Source: a bacterium (GTDB lineage: Bacteria; Armatimonadota; Chthonomonadetes; Chthonomonadales; Chthonomonadaceae). Taken from it: a stretch of DNA of 13,706 bases. The stretch is from contig JAJZFK010000531.1 of assembly GCA_021805405.1 (NCBI GenBank), positions 1 through 13,706 on the forward strand, in the 5' to 3' direction. The first letter of the stretch is position 1; each line of letters starts with the position of its first letter. The notes under the pieces were generated by a model. It was not told where the DNA came from. It saw nothing but the letters and a program-made list of their open reading frames with translations, and did not search any database. This document shows positions 7,432 through 13,706 of the stretch, one piece after another. The translations under genes and the position numbers were made by a program.

Positions 7432-8945
7432 GCTTGTGTCCTTCTTTGTTTCGAGTGATTTGCAAGGATCTCAATAATGGCATCCTGCGCTTTCTCACAG
7501 TCCGCTTCGCTGCATACATGGTTGTTTATCATGATAGCAAATACAAACGGAGTACCATCCTTCCCCGTTACATAACCCGCGATGGTACTTACTCCTGTTA
7601 GATAGCCAGTTTTGGCGTGGCAGTTACCAGCCGCAAGGCTGTTTTTCAGGCGGTGGCCCAGTGGCCCGTCCACTCCTGCAACGGGTAACGAACTGTAGAA
7701 CCAATGAAACAGGGCAGAATTGCGCAGGTTTTCAAGGACGGCCACGAGATTTGCTGGAGATACAAGGTCCTGCCGCGAGAGGCCTGAGCCATCAACCAGG
7801 TGTAATCGAGTAAGGTCTACGCCCTGGGCAGAAAGGGCTGCGCGTGTAGCCGTAAGAGCCGAACCATTTTGTCCAAGCGTGGATTGTCCTGTTGCAGCAG
7901 CACCACATGCCTGAAGAAGACACTCTGCAATGAGGTTATCACTCGGCTTGTTCATTAGTGTCAACAACCGTGACAGCGGTACAGAGTTGTGCGTCGCCCA
8001 CACATGATTTGCCTGAGGTAGCAGAGTAACTCGGTGCGGTAGGGAATGTAATACTTCAACTCCCTGCCGTCTCAACGCCTGAACTACAAGATATGCCGTT
8101 AACATCGAGGGGTGCATAATCGTGAGAGTGGCTAGCGGGTTCAAGTTTGGACTGAACGAAGCTGGAACGGTACCACTAATGTGGACGATATTACGGCCTT
8201 CAACTCTATCGTAAGTGATATCCGGTGGAGCATCACCGGTAATTGTCATCACGTTGTTTTTAATCTGTAGTTGAGGGTATGCTGGCTGTACAACGCACGT
8301 TGCAATGCTTCCCACTTTTCCTGGTATGATTGAAATCTTGACGAGGTTCTCGTTACAGTTTAGCGCACTCACCTGCGGTGAGTAGTAATATGGCTCGTCA
8401 TCCCATGCCCAGCCGTCACCAAGTCTTTGTCGATCGAAATCACCATCGTAATAATCCAGTCGGTTCACCACCGTAGTCCGTTGCTTAACCTGTCGCGCCA
8501 ATTCGGTGAGATCCTGCGTATTCAGAACGGGATCACCACCGCCCACGAGAATTAAATTTGCAGGCTTTGCCGAGGTCCTGGTGGGAGCAATGGCGTCCAC
8601 TATGGTAGTCTTATACGAGTATTGCATGCCCAGAAGACGGATTGACGCAGCACTTGTAAGGATTTTGCAGCACGATGCAGGTTGAAACAGGAGATTTGCA
8701 TTCCTGGTAAAGAGTATGTGGTGGGTGGCTCCGTTCGCAATCTCGATGCCTACAAAGGCAGTTTGGAGCGAACTGGCTAAGAGAGCGCGGTTAATACCAG
8801 ATAACTCAGATGGTGTTAAGAGTGTAGAGTTTAGCCGGTTATGGGGTGACGAAGCTCTGCCCGACGTACAAAAGCACAACAAGAACGTAATGCTTAGTAC
8901 GAAAACTTCCGATACCTCACTGGTTATGTGGTGTCTTATTCTCAT
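7428..8945 (-). CDS. dacB: D-alanyl-D-alanine carboxypeptidase/endopeptidase, PBP4 (DacB) family
   Basis: The 505-residue product is an exported class C penicillin-binding protein that removes terminal D-Ala from peptidoglycan stem peptides and can cut cross-links. All three active-site motifs are present: SxxK as PASCCKILT (Ser91 nucleophile, Lys94), SxN as KPSDNLIAE (Ser335-Asn337) and HAKTGYLTG (Lys445-Gly447). The wide gap between the first two fits the inserted domains of PBP4, and the length is close to E. coli PBP4. A hydrophobic segment (about 14-26, VFVLSITFLLCFC) followed by SGRASS is the signal peptide. An open frame extends upstream to 9116 but lacks another plausible start and would overlap the divergent TPR gene, so ATG 8945 is chosen. 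No Shine-Dalgarno site is visible. It is the first gene of the operon and overlaps the dehydrogenase by four bases. Confidence 0.92.
   Translation of the reverse strand: MRIRHHITSEVSEVFVLSITFLLCFCTSGRASSPHNRLNSTLLTPSELSGINRALLASSLQTAFVGIEIANGATHHILFTRNANLLFQPASCCKILTSAASIRLLGMQYSYKTTIVDAIAPTRTSAKPANLILVGGGDPVLNTQDLTELARQVKQRTTVVNRLDYYDGDFDRQRLGDGWAWDDEPYYYSPQVSALNCNENLVKISIIPGKVGSIATCVVQPAYPQLQIKNNVMTITGDAPPDITYDRVEGRNIVHISGTVPASFSPNLNPLATLTIMHPSMLTAYLVVQALRRQGVEVLHSLPHRVTLLPQANHVWATHNSVPLSRLLTLMNKPSDNLIAECLLQACGAAATGQSTLGQNGSALTATRAALSAQGVDLTRLHLVDGSGLSRQDLVSPANLVAVLENLRNSALFHWFYSSLPVAGVDGPLGHRLKNSLAAGNCHAKTGYLTGVSTIAGYVTGKDGTPFVFAIMINNHVCSEADCEKAQDAIIEILANHSKQRRTQA
7439..7444 (-). promoter_or_regulatory. 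Ribosome binding site of the zinc dehydrogenase, inside dacB
   Basis: On the minus strand this reads GAAGGA, seven bases before the GTG at 7431-7429. It lies in the last codons of dacB and supports the GTG start with a 4-base overlap. Confidence 0.75.
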
Positions 8946-8987
8946 AACACAGTAAATTTCGGTTCGTAAGTGATTTAATCCTGCTTT

Positions 8988-8994
8988 AGGGAGG
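8988..8994 (+). promoter_or_regulatory. Ribosome binding site of the TPR gene
   Basis: AGGGAGG ends nine bases before the ATG at 9004, in the 58-base gap shared with divergent dacB. It is the strongest Shine-Dalgarno site in the window. No clear -35/-10 pair was found in this short gap for either gene, so part of each promoter probably lies inside the opposite gene. Confidence 0.75.
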
Positions 8995-9003
8995 GGTTTC
9001 TTT

Positions 9004-10239
9004 ATGAGGAGAGCTTCCGCTGGGTGGTCAGCAGCATTTATCTTAGCGACTGGGGTATTTTCGACTGGTGTAGCAACGCCTTCCGTAGCACAGTCGGTTG
9101 TGCCACCAATAATCAATTCACATAATGTACCGTCTCAGCCAGGGCCAACGAATCTGTCGCTCAAACAGATGGTAGCAAAAGGCTCTCAACTTCTTCAGGA
9201 ACACAAGCCGCTAGATGCGGAGAATGTATTCTATGATGCATCACTTCGTTACCCTGGAAATTTCTCTTTAGAGATAACGGTGGCATCCCTTGCCCTGGAG
9301 AACGGGCACTACACCCGCGCGGTCGAGGCAGCGAATGGTGCCGTTACCATAGATGAGGAGTCGGAGCCAGCATATGATCTGCGCGCGGGTGCTTATGCCG
9401 AACTAAAGGACTATAACCGGGCGTTCGCGGATATTGAAACTGCAATTTCGCTTGCGCCAAATTTACCGCGCCTGTACAAACAGGCAGGCGATATGGCGAT
9501 CAATGCGAAGCATTATCGCGCTGCCATTAAGAACTACAATTTGGCGTTAGGCTTTCACCCGGAAGATCCTCAAGTGCATATTGCACTGGGCGACGCTTAT
9601 GAACAGGCTAATCTACATGCTCAGGCAGTAAATGAGTATCGGTCCGGTATCTACATACTCGACCAATCAAAACCTGCGCCAGCCTCACCAGATGGCAAGA
9701 TTCTTCAGCAGGCTGAACTCAGTTGCGCAGTATCATTGGCTGGGCTAAAAGATTACACAAGCGCTTTGAATATCGCACGGGAGCAACTTACCCTCGATCC
9801 AAAGAGCGAAACCACATTGTCAACAGTTGCTCAAATTGAGGATATGGCAGGCGAGCACTCTGCAGCTGTTCAACTGTACCTTAAGGCACTTTCCATACAG
9901 CCCAAGGATGCAATAGTATGGGGAAATCTGGGTTGGGCGCAGTATGAAGAGGGCCAATATGCTGCTGCGCTGGGTTCTAGCAACCGGGCACTGTTTATTG
10001 ATGATTCTCTAAAATACGTACAGTACAATAAGGGACTAGTATACGCCGTACAGGGCGATAGTCACGATGCCCTGGAGACGTATAGGCTTGCAATTGCTAA
10101 TTCGGTGGCTGCCGATATAGAGAGCGGACTTGATGACGTTCGCAACGCGATAAAAAAACATGGAAGCTCGCCGGTACTTAAGCAGGCACTTGCGTTGCTT
10201 AATTCCGCGCGCGACAAGGCACTTGGCCTTCCAGATTAG
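9004..10239 (+). CDS. Exported tetratricopeptide-repeat protein
   Basis: The 411-residue product starts with a signal peptide (MRRASAGWS, hydrophobic AAFILATGVFSTGVA, SVAQ likely cut near residue 30). After a Pro-rich linker (about 31-50), nearly the whole remainder (about 52-395) is tandem 34-residue TPR units. Examples are EPAYDLRAGAYAELKDYNRA, PRLYKQAGDMAINAKHYRAA and IVWGNLGWAQYEEGQYAAAL, each with the usual G/A-Y-A-P spacing. I count about eight or nine units. TPR domains are protein-binding scaffolds, so this is probably a periplasmic or surface adaptor. There is no catalytic motif and no anchor beyond the signal peptide. The ATG has a strong AGGGAGG site. The gene is divergent from dacB (58 bases), so co-regulation with envelope functions is possible. 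It converges on selB with 14 bases between stops. The partner is unknown. Confidence 0.85.
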   Translation: MRRASAGWSAAFILATGVFSTGVATPSVAQSVVPPIINSHNVPSQPGPTNLSLKQMVAKGSQLLQEHKPLDAENVFYDASLRYPGNFSLEITVASLALENGHYTRAVEAANGAVTIDEESEPAYDLRAGAYAELKDYNRAFADIETAISLAPNLPRLYKQAGDMAINAKHYRAAIKNYNLALGFHPEDPQVHIALGDAYEQANLHAQAVNEYRSGIYILDQSKPAPASPDGKILQQAELSCAVSLAGLKDYTSALNIAREQLTLDPKSETTLSTVAQIEDMAGEHSAAVQLYLKALSIQPKDAIVWGNLGWAQYEEGQYAAALGSSNRALFIDDSLKYVQYNKGLVYAVQGDSHDALETYRLAIANSVAADIESGLDDVRNAIKKHGSSPVLKQALALLNSARDKALGLPD

Positions 10240-10253
10240 TGCCCTGCAGCGAG

Positions 10254-12167
10254 TTAAATAGGCGGATGTGAAAAGATGACATGGCGTTCATGTACTCGGC
10301 GTGTCATCTTTTTAGCATCCATGTACTCAAGCACCTGCAACGCTGCTTTTCTATTCGCTTCCAGCGCATCTCGTAACTCACCAACCGTTATTCCAGCAGT
10401 AGTTTGGCTGCGTTCAATCACGAGTGCCAGTGCGCTATTCATAGCTGTATCTGTGATAAACTGTGCTTCGCCAAGGCGGTGAAACCGCCCAGATAAAATC
10501 CCAACCTGAATAAGTGTCAGGAGAGTATCTTTATTAACCCCCACAGTTTTGCAGACTTCGTTTGCGTCGGGTGCAACAATCCCATGTCGTTCATACTCGT
10601 GATAAATTGACTCAATCAACTGGTGCTGCCTGTCGGAAAGTGTGACTTTAAACTCACTAAGGCGTACATGTGGCCCATCCAGAACGACAAGAGATTGTGT
10701 CGCCAGATTTAAAAGTAGGGAAGCAAATGCCTTTGTTTCCATGGCTTTTGCTGATGCCGCCCGCAGGTCCTCGCGGGGCATACCCTGACGGGCCGGGAAG
10801 TTCTCATGATAGTCGCCAAGAGTATTGATAATTCGGTTGGTTAGTGCGGTAAGCGAACTGTGGTGAATGTAGTAGCGACCACCCAGGTTGGTAGCCGCGC
10901 CAACGGCCATAAGCCCATCCAAACCAGTTTGAACGTCCTCCACGGGTGTTCGCATCCTGCCAACAAGAGCGTCGATGCCTAAACCGTAAGGACTGCTGGC
11001 CAGGCACGTGGCGAGTACTTCTTCTGGTGTTCCGTTAAGTCGATCATCAAGATGAGCCCTATAATTTGCGAGCTTATTGGGATTGGCTGGTGGTGATGTA
11101 TCGAGAACGATTGCTGAACCGATCGTTGATTGCGGGCTGTATGTCCTCATAATCATGGTGTCATGATGTGCTACTGCAAACGGTGCTTCTGCAGTGAACA
11201 GGGCGAAGCAAGTGTGGCCACCGGATAAGCCGAAGGTACCAAAGAGTAGCTTGACGCGTCCAATTACCTCTGCGGCACCCGTGTGCATACGGACCCGAGT
11301 TCTATCTTTTAGCTCTGTTTCTACCGATGGGAGCAACCTAAGTAGAACCGAACACCGTGTGGTGGTAAGCGACAGCCCCGGAGGAGTAACCTGTTCACCG
11401 CGTTGAACCATATCCAATGAGACACCAGAAAGGTTGAGCGCGGCCCGTGAGCCAGCAGATGCTTCCTTTACCCTTTCCCCGTGAATCTCAATTGTACGAA
11501 TACGACACTTTATTCCGGAGGGCGAAATCTCAATTTCATCGCGTTCATGAATGGTACCGGCATCTATTGTTCCAGTCACAACAGAGCCGAACCCGATCTT
11601 GGTGAATGCACGGTCGATAATCATTCTAAACGGGCGGTCAACGGGCGGTTCGGGGCACCTGCTTACGGCAGCCATAAGTTCACGCTTTAGGCGGTTGAGA
11701 CCAAATCCCTGGGTGCTGCTTACCGCAACGATAGGGGCTCTCTCTAAAAATGTGCCAACCAGGTGCTGTTTTATGTCGGCTTCAACCACCAATCTCCAAT
11801 CCTTCTCAACTAGGTCACATTTCGTAAGAGCGATCACGCCGTATTTGAGACCGAGTAGTTGCAGAATCTCCAGGTGTTCGCGAGTCTGCGGCATGCATCC
11901 GTCATCCGCTGCGATGACCATTAGGGCCGCATTTACTCCGCAGGCGCCCGCTAACATGTTCTTTATAAAACGCTCATGCCCTGGCACGTCTACTATACTG
12001 GCCTTTTGCCCATTAGGAAGGGTTATTACGGCAAATCCTATGTCGATAGACATTCCGCGTTCCTGCTCTTCCTTCAGCCTGTCTGTATCAATACCTGTTA
12101 GAGCTTTTATGAGACTTGTTTTGCCATGGTCCACGTGTCCAGCCGTGCCGATGATGACATTTTTCAA
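10254..12167 (-). CDS. selB: Selenocysteine-specific translation elongation factor SelB
   Basis: The 637-residue GTPase delivers selenocysteyl-tRNA(Sec) to UGA codons marked by a SECIS hairpin. The G1 loop is GTAGHVDHGKT (7-17) and switch I is EEQERGMSIDIGFA (33-45). The G3 motif is DVPGHE (60-65) and G4 is TKCD (115-118). A beta-barrel domain II follows (RPFRMIIDRAF, GFGSVVTGTI), then domain III. The C-terminal third (about 375-637) has the tandem winged-helix regions that bind SECIS RNA, with the end motif LEYMDAKKMTRR. Length matches bacterial SelB (about 610-640), and the RGMSIDIGF form separates it from EF-Tu. The start is TTG at 12167-12165: it gives the normal distance to the P-loop, and an in-frame stop lies three codons upstream. 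No good ribosome site is seen. It follows the asparaginase gene by 78 bases. No selA, selC or selD is present in the window. Confidence 0.95.
   Translation of the reverse strand: MKNVIIGTAGHVDHGKTSLIKALTGIDTDRLKEEQERGMSIDIGFAVITLPNGQKASIVDVPGHERFIKNMLAGACGVNAALMVIAADDGCMPQTREHLEILQLLGLKYGVIALTKCDLVEKDWRLVVEADIKQHLVGTFLERAPIVAVSSTQGFGLNRLKRELMAAVSRCPEPPVDRPFRMIIDRAFTKIGFGSVVTGTIDAGTIHERDEIEISPSGIKCRIRTIEIHGERVKEASAGSRAALNLSGVSLDMVQRGEQVTPPGLSLTTTRCSVLLRLLPSVETELKDRTRVRMHTGAAEVIGRVKLLFGTFGLSGGHTCFALFTAEAPFAVAHHDTMIMRTYSPQSTIGSAIVLDTSPPANPNKLANYRAHLDDRLNGTPEEVLATCLASSPYGLGIDALVGRMRTPVEDVQTGLDGLMAVGAATNLGGRYYIHHSSLTALTNRIINTLGDYHENFPARQGMPREDLRAASAKAMETKAFASLLLNLATQSLVVLDGPHVRLSEFKVTLSDRQHQLIESIYHEYERHGIVAPDANEVCKTVGVNKDTLLTLIQVGILSGRFHRLGEAQFITDTAMNSALALVIERSQTTAGITVGELRDALEANRKAALQVLEYMDAKKMTRRVHERHVIFSHPPI
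10271..10312. terminator. Candidate bidirectional intrinsic terminator within the 3' end of selB
   Basis: AAAAGATGACA (10271-10281) and TGTCATCTTTT (10302-10312) are a perfect 11-bp inverted repeat with a 20-base loop, followed by one more T at 10313. Flanking A and T runs on both sides allow the hairpin to end in a U tract whichever strand is transcribed. It lies 32 bases beyond the TPR stop, an ideal place to end that transcript. On the minus strand it encodes selB residues about 619-633. The stem is AT-rich and the loop long, so efficiency is uncertain. Confidence 0.55.
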
Positions 12168-12245
12168 GAATGATTACCAGAAAATTGGTTGTGTTTAGCC
12201 ATTTGGTTTGCTATGGCCATGCAGGCACAGTGGGCAGTGAGAGTA

Positions 12246-13199
12246 TTAATCAAGAGTGGGGTAGACCCCTGCTATATCAACATAGGGTCCTTGGCGAACG
12301 ATGCCATGAGGCGAAGAGCTATCTGCAGTGGCCCAATTCCAGGTCTTTGAGGGAAGTTCAAAACCCGATTTGGTCGCGGCTGCACCGGTTGCTCCATCTT
12401 TTCGAAGCGCAACAATAGCAGCGCCATAAGGGTTTACCAAGGTAGAACGGCGTGAAAGAAGGTATCGCAGGGCTTCTACGCACGCTTCCGTTGGGTTCAT
12501 TCCAGATGCCATATTCATTACAGTTCGATAACTAAGAGAGGCTTTCATCATCTCGTCACCGTGCCCGGTCGCTGCAGCGGCACCGTATGTGTTATCCACA
12601 TAAAGACCAGCACCTATAATAGGGGAGTCGCCCACTCTCCCCGGTAGTTTCCAGGCCATACCGCTGGTGGTGCAACCTGCCGCGAGATCCCCTTGCGAGT
12701 CGATAGCACATATGCCAATGGTGTCGTGATTGTCGGGCACTAGAGGGGTAGACGGGAAATGTGCGACGGTGGCTGCCGCCTTCTCGGAAGCTTTCCACTC
12801 CTCCCAACGCCTCGCAGCAGTTTCAGTTAGCTGCGACTTTACCAAAAAGCCATGGTTTATTGCGAAACTCCTTGCGCCTTCTGCTGCCAACATTACATGA
12901 GGAGATTTCTCCATCACCACTCTAGCCACCGAAATGGGCCGGCCAATATCTACAAGCGCGCATACGGCACCGGCTAAGTGGGAGCGACCGTCCATAATGG
13001 CTGCGTCGAGTTCTACAATGCCTAGAGCATTTGGAAGCCCACCATAACCAACGGAATATACTTCAGGATCATCTTCTGCGAAGTTACCGGCAGATTCCAC
13101 GGCATCTAGGGCGGATCCACCATCTAACAGTCGTTGGTAACCTGCAGCGGATGCGCCAGCTCCGAACGGCCAGGTGGCAATTACAACAGGCTTTGACAT
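12246..13199 (-). CDS. N4-(beta-N-acetylglucosaminyl)-L-asparaginase family Ntn-hydrolase
   Basis: The 317-residue product belongs to the glycosylasparaginase/isoaspartyl peptidase family, made as a precursor that cuts itself before a threonine, which then becomes the nucleophile. The cleavage motif NHDTIGICAID places Thr160 as nucleophile; HDTIG is the glycosylasparaginase form, whereas isoaspartyl aminopeptidases usually have GTVG. Substrate-binding segments LPGRVGDSPIIGAG and AAAATGHGDEMMK are intact. Glycosylasparaginases cleave the GlcNAc-Asn link of N-glycoproteins. The sequence begins MSKPVVIATWPFGA, with no signal peptide, so it should act in the cytoplasm, perhaps on imported glyco-amino acids or isoaspartyl peptides (inference). 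ATG 13199 is chosen over the upstream ATG at 13220. The AGGAG at 13204-13208 lies four bases before it, and the longer start would overlap dapF. The dapF stop is one base upstream, so the two genes are co-transcribed. Confidence 0.88.
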   Translation of the reverse strand: MSKPVVIATWPFGAGASAAGYQRLLDGGSALDAVESAGNFAEDDPEVYSVGYGGLPNALGIVELDAAIMDGRSHLAGAVCALVDIGRPISVARVVMEKSPHVMLAAEGARSFAINHGFLVKSQLTETAARRWEEWKASEKAAATVAHFPSTPLVPDNHDTIGICAIDSQGDLAAGCTTSGMAWKLPGRVGDSPIIGAGLYVDNTYGAAAATGHGDEMMKASLSYRTVMNMASGMNPTEACVEALRYLLSRRSTLVNPYGAAIVALRKDGATGAAATKSGFELPSKTWNWATADSSSPHGIVRQGPYVDIAGVYPTLD

Positions 13200-13200
13200 G

Positions 13201-13706
13201 TTACTCCTGGTAAACCCCACTAAAAACTTCTTCGGCTGCGCCAGTCATTAGCACACGGGAGTCACCTAGCCACTCAATCTTGAGGTCACCACCGGGCAGG
13301 TGAACGAGTACATTGCGGTTGGTTTTACTATTGAGTACAGACGCAACAACACAGGCGCACGCTCCGGTACCACAGGCAAGGGTCTCGCCGGCTCCACGCT
13401 CCCACGTACGCACCACTATTTCACCAGAATTGCAGACCCGCACAAAGTGCACGTTCGTGCGCTGTGGAAATGAGCGATGGGTCTCAATAAGCGGGCCATA
13501 TTTTGCCACGGGAAAATTGTCGAGGTTGTCTTCAAAGATGATGGCGTGCGGATTTCCCATTGAGACTGCAGTTATTTCGAACTTACGGCCATCCACCTTT
13601 AGGGCTTCGCCTACCACGTTCTCGTTGTCGTCGCCCTTCATAGGTATTTCTGAACGAAGGAGCCGAGGAACTCCCATATCCACTCGCACGTTCTCCACCT
13701 TGCCGC
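13201..13706 (-). CDS. dapF: Diaminopimelate epimerase (5' end outside window)
   Basis: This is the C-terminal 167 residues of the cofactor-free racemase that converts LL- to meso-diaminopimelate, the precursor of lysine and of DAP-type peptidoglycan. Full-length enzymes are about 270-285 residues, so the first catalytic cysteine and about 110 residues lie beyond the right edge. Visible family marks are VRVDMGVP near the start, AVSMGNPHAIIF, PQRTNVHFV and WERGAGETLACGTGACAC. That last motif carries the second catalytic cysteine (TGT codon, plus-strand 13374-13372). A GTG at 13698-13696 falls in mid-domain and is not a real start; the frame stays open to the edge. The gene ends TAA one base before the asparaginase ATG. 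Identification is firm from the ACGTGA region. Confidence 0.95.
   Translation of the reverse strand, partial: GKVENVRVDMGVPRLLRSEIPMKGDDNENVVGEALKVDGRKFEITAVSMGNPHAIIFEDNLDNFPVAKYGPLIETHRSFPQRTNVHFVRVCNSGEIVVRTWERGAGETLACGTGACACVVASVLNSKTNRNVLVHLPGGDLKIEWLGDSRVLMTGAAEEVFSGVYQE
13204..13208 (-). promoter_or_regulatory. Ribosome binding site of the asparaginase, inside the dapF 3' end
   Basis: On the minus strand this reads AGGAG, formed by the last sense codons of dapF, four bases before the ATG at 13199-13197. The short spacing and the one-base stop-to-start gap suggest coupled translation. The site decides the start against the ATG at 13220. Confidence 0.7.

Noticed and set aside
8946..9116. 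Upstream extension of the dacB open frame by 57 residues
   Set aside because: It has no other plausible start with a ribosome site, overlaps the divergent TPR gene, and would bury the signal peptide internally.
11551..12198. 215-codon open frame on the plus strand opposite the SelB GTPase domain
   Set aside because: It is wholly antisense to a firmly identified gene, has no recognisable family and looks like low-complexity shadow translation.
12168..12245. Possible selC tRNA or SECIS-like element in the gap before selB
   Set aside because: There is only a weak GCCAT/ATGGC pairing, with no acceptor stem, T-loop sequence or long extra arm. At 78 bases it is also shorter than the roughly 90-100 bases expected of tRNA(Sec).

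Overview
The window is densely coding and looks like an ordinary bacterial chromosome segment of moderate GC content. It holds nine protein genes, two of them cut by the window edges. Gaps are short (the longest, 428-574, is 147 bases). I see no rRNA, tRNA, CRISPR array, insertion sequence or phage gene. A diaminopimelate epimerase plus an exported PBP4-type carboxypeptidase point to a DAP-peptidoglycan bacterium, and SelB implies a selenocysteine-decoding organism. The mix of a HEAT-tailed major facilitator, a GH99-like secreted enzyme, Gfo/Idh and zinc dehydrogenases and a glycosylasparaginase-type hydrolase recalls Armatimonadota or related soil/water lineages. That assignment is an inference only.

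Layout from left to right. (1) A bcp-type peroxiredoxin on the minus strand (3' end missing) diverges from an MFS transporter carrying a cytosolic HEAT-repeat tail on the plus strand. (2) The transporter converges, with only 3 bases between stops, on a four-gene minus-strand operon read dacB - zinc dehydrogenase - Gfo/Idh oxidoreductase - secreted GH99-like protein. Two of its junctions are 4-base start/stop overlaps (GTGA and TTGA). (3) A secreted TPR protein runs divergently from dacB. (4) The TPR gene converges on a second minus-strand group, dapF (5' end missing) - glycosylasparaginase-family hydrolase - selB. An 11-bp perfect inverted repeat flanked by A and T runs lies inside the last codons of selB, and it looks like a bidirectional terminator for the TPR/selB convergence.

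Functional reading. The dacB operon joins two exported proteins (peptidoglycan trimming, polysaccharide-directed TIM barrel) to two cytoplasmic NAD(P)-dependent sugar/polyol-type oxidoreductases. The convergent MFS-HEAT protein could be a solute importer for the same materials, though nothing in the sequence proves a common pathway. The dapF group combines lysine/peptidoglycan precursor synthesis, an Ntn-hydrolase without a signal peptide, and the selenocysteine elongation factor; this is probably a housekeeping string. Start sites were re-chosen for three genes (Gfo/Idh, dacB, the asparaginase) from Shine-Dalgarno sites, signal peptides and family N-termini. Three genes begin with GTG or TTG.

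I found no convincing new defence or mobile system. The most unusual items are the MFS-HEAT fusion, the mixed exported/cytosolic coupled operon, the terminator hidden in selB, and a vicinal cysteine pair in the dacB active-site motif.
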